Made by a program: the position numbers and the translations under genes. The notes below the pieces were generated by a model. That model made no database searches. It worked only from the letters and a program-made list of their open reading frames with translations, and was not told the DNA's origin. Shown one piece after another: positions 43,819-56,973 of a stretch of 64,000 nucleotides of DNA; position 1 is the stretch's first letter, and every line of letters begins with the position of its first letter. Origin of the DNA: Aralia elata (Eukaryota > Streptophyta > Magnoliopsida > Apiales > Araliaceae); contig CM068383.1 of the NCBI GenBank assembly GCA_034770075.1, positions 10,443,778-10,507,777 of the forward strand, given 5' to 3'.

Positions 43819-45569
43819 GTTATTCTATGGATAAGCACACCTAGAGGGGGGGTGAATAGGTGTAATTTGTATTTAGTGAACAACAGTGATAAATTTTTAA
43901 AATGACTTTCTGCAGGAAATTCAGACAGTGATACCCTGTCTGAATTGGTGTCTGAATTAGTATATGTTCTTCGTGATGGTATGAACAGACAGTTATACCC
44001 TGTCTGAATTGGTGTCTGAATTAGTGCAAAACAAGACCCAACAACTGAGTATTATGCAGATTTCTTCTAAACAGAATTCAAGCTTCAAGGATCAAACAAC
44101 ACAAATAAGCAAATCATAAACACAACGATTTTTACGTGGTTCGACCCTTAAACTCTAATCTAGTGGCCTACTCCACGTCCAATACCAATTGGTATTGGAG
44201 ACTCTTTTTATTAAACTTTAATTCAATACAATACAAGATAACTTCCCTGTTCTTTATAGCTTTCCTTTGTGATGGACACTCCTGTCCCTATGCACCACTG
44301 CAATCCATCTCACCACTGAGACCCTTGCTCCACAGCAACCTTGAAAGCTATCTAAGAACAAAACCTATCTACAACTAGATAGAACAAGTCACACACGACT
44401 TACACTTTGAACAATGATTTTGATTACAAGATATCACTCTTCCAGTAGAAAATATGAGAACAATACAACTGATTGCTGGAAGATAACTTAGAAAGCTAAT
44501 GAACTTATATATATGACTGATTAGAGCTCTTCTAAGTTCACTTCAATAGCCAAGAGGTAGAATGAATTTATAGTGCTGCTTCCAACGGCTATGAAGAAAC
44601 TAATCCCATGAAATCCTCAATAAATATGGCAAGGATCAGCAGACTCATGAGAGAGAAACCGAATCCATCAGCATAAAATTAATTCCTTGATGATCTCAAA
44701 CAGCTGGGATAAGAATGCTAATATATATCCATTCATGCACTTTATTATATAATATTCAAAATTCATGTAACAATTATAGGCGTGCACATATTATATAACT
44801 AGTTAATGGATTCATTTGCCCAAGAGAGTGCGGAATGTATATGTAAGGGAATGGGCAGCAATATATTAAAATTATCATCTCCATGATTCGGATGATGGGC
44901 AACAAAGAAAGTGGTTCCACCCAATATATAATGCTAGCTATGTATTGGAAGTAGTAATGGGTAGCATGTTTAATGTATTAAACAAATCCTTCATTTATCA
45001 AATATTGGGATATAGGGAGAGAATGGGAGTAATATCGGTAGAGGAGGGCAGATGGGATAAAGTAAGAAAATGGGCAACATTAAATATAATAAAGTGAAAA
45101 GCATGTGCCAGCATCTATTCTTAATATGAGCAATGGACCATATTCATGCACTATTCTAGGGAGTGGAGGTTTGAAATTTTATTCATATGAATACACTAAA
45201 ACATGAGGTAGACATGTATACTTAAAATATTAATATATCATGCTGATAAGTGGAGAGTAAGTAGGCAACATTAGTATGTTATTTAATGAATATCATATGC
45301 CTGCAGTATACAAGTGAAAATAGAGAGAATCATTTAATCAAATTAATTTGACCAATTTGTAAGGAAGCATTATTAGGAAATATGATACAACCAATTAGAA
45401 AACATTTGATCTATATAAATGTTGAAGGCTTAATATAAATATTTTCATATCTAATTAAATTGCTTCAATAAATATTTTCATGCAATATAAATCTTAGAGT
45501 GTGTAAAAATATAATAACATTATAAAATAAGTTGTCATCATTAAAACCAAAAAAAACCATAAATCAACA
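43819..45569 (-). repeat. 5' LTR of the Copia element (right)
   Basis: 1,751 bases, a close copy of 39051-40810. Twin hairpins at 43922-43942 and 43986-44006, i.e. just upstream of the primer-binding site on the RNA. Confidence 0.92.
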
Positions 45570-45737
45570 GTTGCTTCTCAAGAGATTATTTTTGTCATGC
45601 ATCCTTATATGTAGCCTAACAGTTTTTGTGTTCAGATAGGCTGGGTCCTAGGTGTTTTGTACATGCATGCCTTGGACTTGGTCATGATGTTTTAATATAA
45701 TAGTTTTCACCTTTGATCCAAAAAAAATAAAATAAAT
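45570..45737 (+). pseudogene. LINE tail, continued after the Copia insertion
   Basis: Reading resumes from 'KAVA' of the RNase H remnant as 'SQEIIFVMHPYM', then non-coding 3' sequence and an A-rich tail (about 45718-45737). This is the 3' end of the LINE. Confidence 0.75.
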
Positions 45738-46657
45738 TATAGGGTCTCAAAATTTTTATTCACTTTTGTCTCAAATTAATTTATATCAGTTGAGACACTA
45801 TTTGAGATAAAAAATAAAATTTTGAACGTTATTTTAATCAATGAATTAGTGATGTAACTGGACTGTATTGGGGCCAATTCGACAATGATGCAAGAGGATT
45901 TGAGTCCGATGATACTGAGTTGTCGGATAGTACATTGATGGCACTGAAATACCATGAGTTAGTGGATCAACGCAAGGAGGGCGGACACTGACGTCTTCGG
46001 GGTCGGGAGTTCGGCTCAGTTGACTTCGGGAGTCAGCTGCGGAAATCTCTTCAGGAGTTCGGGGTCGGATGTTCGGGATTAGATTCCTTTAGGAGTTTTT
46101 TGGTATTCTTATTTTTAGTTACTCTTATTTTTGACTATGCTTTCGTTCTTTTATGATATTATTTTATTATTAGGAAGTAATTTTTTTTTGTTATTACGTA
46201 ATTAATTACGGCGTGATTATAGGGTTTTGTTACATTCTGATAAGGAAATATTTTAGCTATAAAGCCCGACTTGTAGGCTGCATGAAAAAATAATTTTTGA
46301 TTTTTGATATTATTAATTTAAGCATGAGAGAAATTTCTCTACAGAATAATCGCTATTCGATCTGCCCGGCATTAGACAATGGTTTAGCTCTGGTTTTGCG
46401 CATCTCGAACCAATTGGAGTCGGGTTTGGTGGGTGAGGTAAAGATGGATCACAGTTGTACAAACTATAGATCCGACCCTGATCTTAGTCCTTGGGGCATA
46501 TAGGGTTTGGACCGTTTGGTTTGGGTTAGGTCAGGATTGAATCGAGAGTATTTATCTTTCTAAAAAAACAATTAACTAAATTAAATAGAATATCAATTAT
46601 ATCTCAAGTTATAATTTTAAAATGCAAACATAGAGGATTGGTTAAGGTTAGGTTATA
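45738..46657. other. Unassigned DNA, possible LTR fragment
   Basis: About 45853-45991 is open for 46 codons (acidic 'FESDDTELSDSTLMALKYHEL') and stops at 45989-45991; not recognised. The region 45992-46330, with GGGGTCGG repeats, a TATA-like 'agctataaagccc' (46255-46267) and a following leader-like stretch, looks like part of an LTR. An open frame of 68 codons at 46297-46503 is not recognised. Confidence 0.35.
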
Positions 46658-46917
46658 TATTTTATCTGTTCTAAAATTAGAAATATAATTTAACTTTTGA
46701 AGTTAAATTCATATATTAAACTTTAAATTGATATGAATGTATTTAATTTTAATTTATACAATTATTATAATTGTATAGTATATAACAAAAAATATAAATT
46801 AATCAAAATATTTGTTTCATTCTAAACTTTATGAGTTATACCAATTTTAAAGTTTAATATGCCGTCGTTTGACCTCAAAAATCAAATTGTATCTCTAATT
46901 TTGAAGCGGAAGAAGTA
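46658..46917. mobile_element. MITE with long imperfect TIRs
   Basis: The first 50-60 bases ('ctgttctaaaattagaaatat') are the imperfect reverse complement of the last 50-60 ('atctctaattttgaagcgga'). The 'cttccg.ttcaaaattag' ends resemble Stowaway/Mariner MITEs. About 260 bases, diverged, no coding sequence. Confidence 0.6.
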
Positions 46918-47675
46918 TTTCTTAGTTCTAATTAATTCTAACATTTCACAAAACAAAACATTACATATATTAAGTAAACAATAAATATTATATTGAGAAA
47001 GAAACTAAATGTTTTTTAACAAATCATTTAGAAACTTCTTCCATTTAGAAACGTTACATATTTTTTTAATGCATTTTTTTATCTATGTTTATTATTTCTA
47101 ATGTACTATCTTATTGTTTATTTATTTTTATTAGATATACTTAAATACATAGTACATATTCAAAGAAAAATAAAAATTTACATGTGTTTACGACAAATTG
47201 TAAAAAATTCTACCGAATGCAATCAGAAATATGAAAATCAAGGTTATTAGACCTGGACCGAATCGTCGGTCGGACCGGTAAAAATCAAAATCGATTCACA
47301 TTTCGGTCCGGTTTAAATCAATTAATCAGTTTAGGGCAAAACCAGTTCAGACTCGATGATCCGACGGTTCAACTGATTGACCCAATGAACCGGTAATCGG
47401 TTCACAGATTTACTGGTTCACAATATACTCTTTCTCTCTCTTCTTTTTCCCCAATTCCCTCTCTTCCTTTTCTCCATTCTTACGTAACAATGTTGATTTC
47501 GAGATGCTTCACGATGAAGTTCAACTAGGAAATACCAATTACTCAAATCTCTCTCCAATTTCACCACCATTTAGCAGTAATTGTCATTTCCCCCAATCTC
47601 TCTCTCTCTCTTATATATATATATATGATATATCTGATTGGGAAATTTGTTAATTTTGAAGGGTTAAGATAAATT

Positions 47676-47829
47676 ATGGCTTGTAAAAAAGGGTTATTAG
47701 GTATGGGCATCCATAGGAACAGAGGCGGTGGATCTCGATTCCCAATTGCCATTCATATCTTCTTCTCACTTCTCGCGCCATTGGTTTTCTTCGTGGGACG
47801 TGGACTCTACACTACCACAACTTCAATTG
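47676..47829 (+). pseudogene. First exon of a GAUT1-like galacturonosyltransferase
   Basis: The 51-codon exon starts at an ATG after a pyrimidine-rich leader (47420-47600). It resembles the N-terminus of GAUT1, the Golgi pectin homogalacturonan synthase: a basic 'KKGLLGMGIHRNRGGGSR' cytosolic tail followed by a membrane anchor 'AIHIFFSLLAPLVFFVGRGLY'. It ends in phase 1 at a donor, G|GTCAGT. No later exon was found in the remaining 16 kb, which is all transposon-derived, so it is probably a captured or truncated fragment; a very long intron running beyond the window cannot be excluded. Confidence 0.65.
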
Positions 47830-48021
47830 GTCAGTATGAAAAATTATTAATCTGGATACATTGGGTTTCATTTGACCTTTTTGTGATTAACACTTGAGTT
47901 CAATTGGGTTAGGTTGTTCAGTTTAAATTAAGAGTAATTTTATGGATGCTAAGTTATTTATATAAGACTATAAGAGTATGCATATATATATATATACACA
48001 CACACACACATACAACGGTTC

Positions 48022-48146
48022 GTTAACGGACCGGCTATAGCGACGGTTTCCGTCGCTATAGGTCTATGGCGACGACCCACATATGTGAACCGTCGCCATA
48101 AACCTATAGCGACGAAAAAACCCGTCGCTATAGCCGGTCCGTTAAC
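48022..48146. repeat. Hairpin repeat with CGTCGCTATA words
   Basis: A perfect 25-bp inverted repeat (48022-48046 with 48122-48146) encloses a second, imperfect one, so the 125 bases fold almost completely on themselves. Confidence 0.85.
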
Positions 48147-48170
48147 AGATCGGTCCGTCGGAGAACCGAC

Positions 48171-48206
<36 letters not shown>

Positions 48207-48207
<1 letters not shown>

Positions 48208-48460
48208 GGGCGGATTAAAAGCAGAACTCTTAAAGAGCATAACTAGCAGAACTACCTTTAGCGACGGACAGACGACGGTTTTGTCCGTCTCCATAGGTAC
48301 TGTCTGTCGCCATAGCTTTTAGCGACGGACAACATATAGTGTCGCTAAAAGCTATGGCGACAAAGATGACCTATGACGACGGACAAAATCGTTGTCTGTC
48401 CGTCGCTAAAGGTAGTTATGCTAGTTATGCTCTTTAAGAGTTATGCTCTTGATCCGCCCT
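48207..48460. mobile_element. Long-TIR MITE
   Basis: 254 bases, ends 'agggcgga' and 'tccgccct'. The terminal inverted repeats extend about 65 bases and contain 'ctcttaaagagcataact' and 'acctttagcgacgg'. It lies in an AT microsatellite, so the duplication (AT-rich on both sides) is ambiguous. Internal 'gcgacggac' words are shared with the hairpin at 48022. Confidence 0.85.
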
Positions 48461-48798
48461 ATATATATATAGTTCCAATCCTTGTTAATATTAGTTACAA
48501 AGAGATAGATTGTTTTTGTTTATTTGTGTTTGATTTTATAACTCTTGAGTTTTGAGTTATGAGTATGGTTTAATATCTTTCTTTTTATATAGATTTAGTA
48601 TTCATTTAAATTTTATAAATTAAACATTATACAAATAGGTTTAGTGTTTTTTTATACAGATAAATTGATTAATTTTATATATTTACTAAATATTATATAT
48701 ATTATATAATAATAATTAATACATTTAATTATTTATTATTTATTACATATTAATGACGTCACTAGGTCAATAACAGTTCGACCAATAGTTGGACCAAT

Positions 48799-49195
48799 CA
48801 CTATAAGAAAAAAGTTTAATTCCGACAGAAGTTTCTGTCGGAATTAGACTAATTCCGTCGGAATTAGACTAATTCTGACAGAAAATTCTGTCGAAAATTC
48901 TGTCGGATATACAACTGTCGGAATTTAAGTCTGTCGAAGATTCGGTCAGAAATAATTATGTTATACGACGGAATAATCCTGACCAACTTTTCGTCAAAAT
49001 TACGTTGTTTCCGACGAATTAAGTTCGTCGATCATAATCGGTCGAATTTATTGCCACGTGGCAGCTCCAGGGATTTTGTATTGAGATTATTCTTGACGGA
49101 ATGTTCGTCGGAATTATATAAATTCCGTCGGAAATAACAACTTCTATAATAAATTGTAGTAGCTTAAATTCGACGGAATTTTGGTGGAATTATGT
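48799..49195 (+). mobile_element. CACTA transposon end with subterminal repeats
   Basis: Starts CACTATAAGAAAA, close to the CACTACAAGAAA terminus of plant CACTA elements, preceded by AAT. More than ten subterminal words of the form 'ttccgacgga / tctgtcggaa' occur in both orientations over 400 bases. The body is interrupted at 49196 by LTR DNA; the other CACTA end is not in the window. Confidence 0.75.
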
Positions 49196-52100
49196 TGTAA
49201 CAACCCCAAAATCTGGACAATTTCATTCCCGACTTTGCTCGTTAACAATACATTTATAATCTTCCTTTACATCATTAATCGATGCAATAATTAATAAAAA
49301 TGCGGAATAAATTTTAAACTTTTCTATCTTCTTTCTTTATTTCCCTAAATCACAACCTTTGCGATTACATAACTTGGAATCATGTTTAATTTATGATTCA
49401 CTTCATCAGACTTATTATATAAGATTAAACATTTGATTACAACATCTTTAATATTTCGAATAATTCAACAATACACTCTGTCATTAAATAGGCATCGTAA
49501 AACTACCAAGTACATATTTCAAAACCTTTAGCATGGTTTAATCAAATTCTTGACAAAGCAAGTTTATTTTCTTGTATGCATTCTGATCATCATCATCTAA
49601 ATGGTAGAAAACATCTCATTATATCCTTAACATGCAAAATGGTTATTTTTGCAAGACTGAGCTCGACAGCTCAGCAAATCAAACAATTTTTATGCATCAC
49701 ATATCACATATTATCATACTCAACTTGTACAATCATAAATATTCTAACATGACATACATGCTACATCTCACATAACATACATTAAGACTGAGTTACTTAC
49801 TCAATCATCATAGTCATAGATTGACTCTCACATTTTATATATATTTCATAGGCATTTCATATGTAACTCAACATTCTTATAGCAGTACACAATTTCACTA
49901 AACAGTTATCAAATTCATATAGCAAATAGGAACCGAAAGACTTGTCTGGCTCGTAGATTACCAATTACAACTTTTTGTCCTTGTAGACTTCCTACACAAC
50001 ATATGATCACACACATCAACTATTAGCCATATAACAACGTTTGGTAATCGTTTAAGTAACTCTACTCTACATTCCATAATCATTCTTTTTAATTTATACA
50101 CAATGTTTAATTTAGTGTTAAGTCCTGTTAGGGCTCCTCATTGTCCATTCGGTTTATTTATGTTAAACTCCCTTTTCCTTCTCATTACGTTCCACTTTAA
50201 TTGACACTTAACATTTGGTTAAGTCTTAAACTTTGATTTTACATCACATTAGATGTATGATTTTTGTTAACACTACTTAAGTTAACATTCGTCTCATATT
50301 TATTTATCCTTCTCTTTTAGTCAACATAGTTGTCATTACAAGATGTATTACTTTTATTAACATAAATTAAATAATCATTCGTCTTAGGTTCCTCTATAAT
50401 TTTCACTCAATATTTAGTTAAGTAATTAAAGTTTACATTCACATTGCATTATATGTATATTAGGCTTATTCAATTTAATTATGAACATTCATATTATATT
50501 TCAAAATATTCTTTTGAATTGCCACTTAACATTTAGTTAAGTTTTTATAACCTGTCATTATATCAAAATAGGTGAATAATGCTCAATTGAATTTACTAAG
50601 TTAATCCTACATCTTAAACTTTCAAATTCTTCTTTTAATCGTTACATAACATCCAGTTAAGTTTCTAAGACTTTTTCTTTTCTCACAATTTGTGAATAAC
50701 ACTTATTAAAAATTTATTAGTTAAGTTTCCCTTGTTCCATGCTCTTAAAAGCTCTTTTCTGCGTCTGGCAGGGTACCGGCGTTGCGATGCCTGGTTTAAC
50801 TAAGGAACCGGTGCTGCGGCGATGATTTCAATTTGGTTCGGGCAGGGTCGGCGCTAGTTTTGAACTAGACAACGACACTGTGGTGCCATTCATCAGATTC
50901 AGTTACTGCAGTTCACGACACAGCACAAGACATCCCAAAAACTCCCAATTTCTTCACCCAAAACAACAATTTAAGCAAACCCAGATATTCTAAACTTTGA
51001 AAAAACAAAACCCAACATGTATACAACGATTCTAACAGCTTAAACAACTTAAACAACTTAAACAACCAACTTAGAGACTCAAAAATCAATGTTCATGCTC
51101 TATTTTTCATATTTAACATATTTAGCGTAATCAAACACTACAGATTCGTTATTCAACCAAATCAATCCGTTTAACTTTCGTTGTTTTCGTATTTCATCAT
51201 ATTAACAACATCTATCATCAATTTCAGATTCTATACATGAATTCACAATCAATTTTATCTTTAAAACAGACCACAATATACAATAAACCAAAATTCAATT
51301 CTTCCTCTTTTATGCACAAATTTAAATTTGATTACTCCAACATCTGACATATAGATGATACTTACAGATTATAATTACGCATTAACACATATATCCTTAC
51401 CCTTCATCAATTCATACAAAAAACTCTAATTTCAAAAATCTTATTTTGAGAAAAATAAGGATGAAGAGTTTGGATTTCTTACCTCTTTGATCTTCCTTAA
51501 CCTAAATAGATGATGAAGAAGAGACTCATTCCTCCTTAATTTTCAAAGTTCCTCTCTAATTACACAGAGAATTTCTTCTCTCTAATTCTCTCTTCCTCTC
51601 TATTTCTCGCAGCCTTATGAAACAAAGCTGACAAACACCTTACGTATATTTCAATTTGATTAGGCCATCAATTATACAAACAAAGGGTCTCAGTTGTTAA
51701 ACAATACAAAGGGTCACTAGGCCGTGTTTGGCTAGAACCCAAAAATCTCTTTTTAATTTATTTTAATATTCCACTATTATATGACACATATGTCACTCTT
51801 AAATTTAATTAAACTTATTAATAAATCCAATTTAAACCTTAATCATAAAATTATAATTTCTATTTAGCCAAATTATAATTTTATTTAATAAATCATTAAT
51901 CCTCTAATTTAATTATTTAATTAAATTAGGATATTACCATCTTATTAGCGTAATGAAATACGCACCGAATATAAAATCATTCAACATAATTTAATTAATA
52001 TTATCACACTTAAATAAATTATTCCACAATAATTTTCATCAAATATTTATTTTATTTAATAAATATCCCAACTAAAATATTTATTTTATTCGATAAATAT

Positions 52101-52725
52101 TTTAACTATTTACGAAATTCACAATCGTATTACATTAACATATTACATTTATATGTAACCTATTGCTTTCTCATTTTATTAAAACAAATATATATTTACA
52201 TTAATTCACTACTTTAATTAAGTGAATTACTCTCATTATTCATGAAACTTAATTCATAACAATTCCATTGCCAACAAGGCATAATAATCAAATTATATTA
52301 TTTCATAATATAATTTTCAACTTAATTAAATTAACTAATAATATTCAGTTAATTTGCTTTTCCTAACAATTTCATTTACTTTGTTCAATAGTTTCATCAA
52401 CTATTAAACCTCATTTTCCCAATATATAAATATATATTTTTGCTTCTGTATTCACACTTAATCTCTTCACACCAAAACCCTCCTTACTCGGTTTTCGTTA
52501 AATCTCTTTCACAATTTATCATTGACCAACTCAACACATTCATCTAATATAGGTTTTAAAATTTCTACACCACCCATTTTCTCAATAAATTCTTATAGAT
52601 TCTACTCCATAATCTTTATTTGAACTCGATACTATTCCGAGTATTACATATTCTTTAACCCTTTCATTACATTTTTCAAAGGATCATCGCCATAGACTCA
52701 ATTCATAAACACTCGGGATATTACA
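49196..52725 (-). repeat. Putative long gypsy-type LTR
   Basis: Left edge 'tgtaacaacccc', right edge 'gggatattaca'. Beyond the right edge the minus strand reads 'ttcgaggacgaaattctt' and a purine tract, the arrangement at the pol end/3' LTR junction of Tekay/Del chromoviruses. That makes this the 3' LTR of a minus-strand element about 3.5 kb long. It is AT-rich without coding sequence. The segment at about 49360-49405 recurs at 63945-64000 with some divergence, consistent with a second, poorly resolved LTR at the window end. Boundaries are inferred from motifs only. Confidence 0.45.
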
Positions 52726-54899
52726 TTTGCCACTTCTTCTAAGAATTTCGTCCTCGAAATTTTAACTTACTAATCTTCGTTCATTCGATATATCAAAATA
52801 AACTTTATATTAGTCTTTATTCATTTATTAGGTTCCATGATCAAATTTCTTCTCTAAGAATCATTCTAAGATCATTATATTTTTCACACCTTTATCTCTA
52901 AGTGTTCATATTTTCCTTGATAACCTCACCCCCTTCTCTTTTCAGAATTTCATTTCTTACTTGTTCAATTTACTCATCACTACTTGTTGCACTCTACAAC
53001 TTACTTCTTTCTAAGGAATATCCTCCTTACCACATTCACCTTTCAAAATAATAAGAATCTTCCACAATTGATCAATAATTGGGAAGCGATAAAGCGATAT
53101 GAAGAACTCAGGAACTTAAAAGATTCCTTTAAGAACTTTCAATATTATGTTGAGGAGTCGTAGAGACTTGAACCTTGTCCTAGGTTAACCGATATTTTAA
53201 CTGTAACTTTTAACAGTCAAAAGACTATGGACCATCCTTTTTCGTACTCTAGGTGATCAGCTCTTCGTATTATGTATTATGCATATACATATTATCGCTA
53301 TTGCGTAGCTCAGAATTATAGCCTTCAATAGCATGTCCCCTATTACAAGGTTGGTTCACCTCAGACTTAATACAAATTCCGCACCAGAATAATCTAGCTT
53401 GGCATAATTATTCCAAGGACGCTTGAATTTCATAAACATATTTTAACAGTCGTCTAGCCGAATCAACTATCTTAGACTTTTAGCAACAATTCAGGCATCA
53501 ATCGAAATATTTTTAGCCAACTCAATTGGCATATCTTTTCATAGTTTAAAAAGAAAACCAAAAATTCTTTTATGACGTCATGATACCGTACCGTCTTAAT
53601 AATACGTTGAGGATTCCGTCATTTTATGACTTTGTCATACTACATTATACCATAGTGGGCTAACGATCCTATGACCACATCTAACACTAGGTTCAATTGC
53701 ATTAATGACTCCATCGTTCAAAATACATTTTGATAATTTCAAATCATTTTTGTTTAGCTGAAACAATAAGCATAAACATATGAATAATATGATTTTTTTT
53801 ATAAAAAACTTACTGGTTTAACAATCTGATCCAATATTTTTTTTTCGAAAACACAACAGTGCGAATATCAACACGATGTCAATAAATTTCAAAAATTTAG
53901 CATAGCTAGAAGATTTGAAATATCTAATTTTCTCATTAACTTCAATCTTTTCTCCATTGCTTATCATTATCAATCTTCAACACCATTAATGCTCACTATA
54001 CCAAAGATTCTTAGTTCAACAACTCTCTTATACCTTAATATAGTTCATCAAATTTACCACACATTACGAGTTCAAGAACTTACCACAATAATATGAGTTT
54101 AGGAACTTGTCCTAGTAATACGTAATCCAAGAACCAATCAGGGACTGTCCATACGCTTAGGGGTTCAAGAACATACATACGATTATGAGTCACGAACTTA
54201 CCATAAGCATGAGTTTTAAGAACTCACACCTAATCTTAATATTATCTAATTATCAAATATAAATATAAGAAAAGAATCACTTTCTCACCATATGTATATC
54301 GATAGCGCGACACCAATATTCCAACGATTATCAATGTGATAAACTAAGTGTAAGCACAAAACCCTCGCCCATACAAAGGTTTGTACAACTCAGCCATCAC
54401 ATGAGTCCTCAGTTGAAATCTCACCTAATTCTATCTTGCTCTTAACTTACTCTTTGCTCAATACGAAATTTTCGTATTTCATCATTTATAACTCCTCGTG
54501 AGTTTACCTTGTACTATTTCATAGTACAATCTCTTTATAGCATGAAGCTATAACTATTTAATCATTACGGATCAGCTGTCATTTTACAACTTAAACAGAT
54601 CACGTCGTGATCTTATTCTACCATCAACTCTCCTTACAATTCATTCTTATTTTATGATCGTCTTTTTTTTCTTATGATCTTCACTCTTTCTCTTTAATCA
54701 TGTTGTTTTATGATTATTCAACTCAGGTGTTCTATGACGTCCCCAAATCTGGGTACCTCAAACCCGAGTTTAGTGCTCCACAGTACATCCCATTCCATAC
54801 AATATAATAGACATGAATGTAATTACTATATTATTACAACACATCTTACTCTCAATCCCAGGTTCTATTACAATAACATCATTCCAAATTTAAGATTAT
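52726..54899. other. Gypsy-like non-coding DNA, left of the Copia array
   Basis: No open frame of note although pol would be expected here. A segment near 53240-53260 ('ggtgatcagct...cgta') has a diverged counterpart near 60825-60850, so this DNA and 60430-64000 contain paralogous LTR-like segments. Probably a degraded or non-autonomous gypsy interior. Confidence 0.35.
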
Positions 54900-56290
54900 T
54901 GTAATTATGTAAATAAACACACCTAGAGGGGGGGGGGATGAATAGGTGAATAAACCCACAAGTAATAACAGTGGACAATTTTTAAATTTTACTGCTGCAG
55001 ACTATAATCGGACAGGTAACCCCTGTCCGTTTTAGTATATGTTCTTCGTCTGCTATAATCGGACAGGTAACCCCTGTCGGTTTTAGTATATCTTCAAGCA
55101 AAGCAGAACACTAAACCCAGATTTCTTTTATATGCAGAATAAAAACTTAAATAGTCAATGCACACAGATTAGCAAACCATAGACATCAAGATTTTTACGT
55201 GGTTCAGCCCTTAGCCTCTAACTAATGGCCTAATCCACGTCCAATACCAATTAGTATTGGAGACTCCTTTTATTAAATAAACTTTTCAATCAAAATACAA
55301 ATACTCCCTATTCAAAGTAGCTTTCCACTGAGTTGGACACCACTGCCCCCTTGCACCTCTGCAACCTTTCTCACCACTGAGACCTTTGCACCTCTGCAAC
55401 CTTGAAAGCTCTCTTTGAACAAACCCTATCTACTACTAGATAGACCAAGCCAACCTAGGCTTACACTCAGAATAAAGTAGAATGTATTACAATAGATTTC
55501 TTATTTTCCAGCCACAAAGAATTAAATTCAATACAAAGAATATCTTGAAAAATAAACTATGAAGGCTCTTGATAATATTTGCTTTGTATAACCACTGATT
55601 TATCCTTTAAGTGTGTCACCTTTTTGCCGAAGAATGAGTATATATAAAAGAAGTAAGCAACGGCTAGTTCAATCTGTTAGCATGAATGACTCAATAAAAG
55701 ATAACAATATCAGTAATATCTCTAACAATAACATGTTAAAGATATGAATATAAGATATGCTATATTAAAGCTGTCAAAAATATTAAAGCCTGTTTCCTTA
55801 ATCAGTTTTCCTAAAACACTCCAATTCAAATTTAAATTGATGTTCATAGCAAAACAGATTAATAAAGATATACCAATTTTAGCAGCTGTTTATTATAAAA
55901 TATTTTATCAGGCTAAAATAAAGGAGCTGAAGATATTTTGATAGAATCCACATTCAAATCAACTTTGAATAAATATGCGAGTTACCGTGATGGACTCCAA
56001 CCTATTTTAAACACCTTTGGGCTAGAAAACTGTTATGCAATCTTCCATGTTATCTCAAGTGAACCATAATATAAAATGGGTCACTATACAAAGCAACGAA
56101 TTATATAATATAATCAACCCATCAGTCCAAAATATAATCCATGCAATCCATTAAATAACCAACAAGTATAAACATATTGTATTATCATATATTTTTAATA
56201 CACCATCACAAAGTCAATTTCAGTCCATTTAATAACTCATATACTTATGCATATTGTCATCATTAAAATTATTAAATATAAAAACCAACA
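54900..56290 (-). repeat. Copia array LTR 1
   Basis: 1,391 bases, TGTAATTATG to AAACCAACA. Hairpins of the form 'ggacaggtaacccctgtcc' at 55010-55028 and, with one end mismatch, 55061-55079. Confidence 0.92.
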
Positions 56291-56973
56291 TTCTCCCCCT
56301 TTTTGATGATGACAATATATTAACCTTTATGACCAACATACTCCCCCTAAATATATGGCTCCCCCTTAATTTATGCATATCAATTTAGACAATAATAACA
56401 GAACTCATGTTTTAAATTGATAAAATAGATAACCACTAAAATCATAGAATAGCCAATTTCAAACAGATATGCAATATCTCCAATAATATCATATTTTAAT
56501 CAAATCCACATAATATATCCCAAAAACATTAATCACTAATCCAAATTCATATCAATATATCCAAATAGATATCACAATTATCTCTCCCCTAGAGTCTCTT
56601 CACCTTTGTCATTATCAAAAAGAAATAAATGAAACCACATATATTAATCATTAAGCACAAGCTGATTTCGTTATATCTCTTCCCTTTTGTTATCAACAAA
56701 AAATAATTCATACCAATTTAGCTAAATTTTATTATCTCACATCCTTTGTCAACATTAAAAAAGAAATAAACACAAGGATATAGAATGACATAAGAGAAAG
56801 CTTGTAATAATAGCCCATATATAGAAAGTAACAAAACGATCATACCTTTGTGTATTGTTAGCACATGGCAGCGCAGAGTTCGTCCAGAAGGATTTTGGCG
56901 GTCCAACCCCAACAATCCCCCCCCCAAATCCCCTTCTGGGGGCTCGAACTCGGGACCTCTCTCTGATACCAAA
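56291..56973 (-). other. Copia array interior 1, non-coding
   Basis: 683 bases. Left end is the polypurine tract (minus strand 'aaaagggggagaa'); right end is the primer site 'tttggtatcagagag' (minus strand, about 56958-56973). Minus-strand open frames of 84-97 codons have no gag similarity. It is a minimal leader plus 3' UTR. Confidence 0.85.

Larger units (their letters stand above)
39051..45569 (-). mobile_element. SIRE-like Copia element, internally deleted
   Basis: LTRs at 39051-40810 and 43819-45569 and the duplication GTTGC at 39046-39050 and 45570-45574 define the element. Orientation is minus: the iMet primer site lies beside the right LTR and the polypurine tract beside the left one. 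It keeps a nearly complete gag but only scraps of pol, so it is non-autonomous. It inserted in the LINE RNase H remnant. The LTRs are very similar (about 98-99% by eye). Confidence 0.93.
47250..48798. mobile_element. TIR element copy B, carrying a host exon (Pack-type)
   Basis: The left end (47252 on) repeats the 'agacctggaccg' terminus of the element at 1712-3007, and the right part (48586-48798) is the reverse complement of about 1762-1990. The outermost bases of the right end are missing because a CACTA element starts at 48799. Between the ends lie a GAUT1-like exon with leader and intron start, and two small hairpin MITEs. A MULE-like element that captured a gene fragment is the simplest reading. 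Confidence 0.5.
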
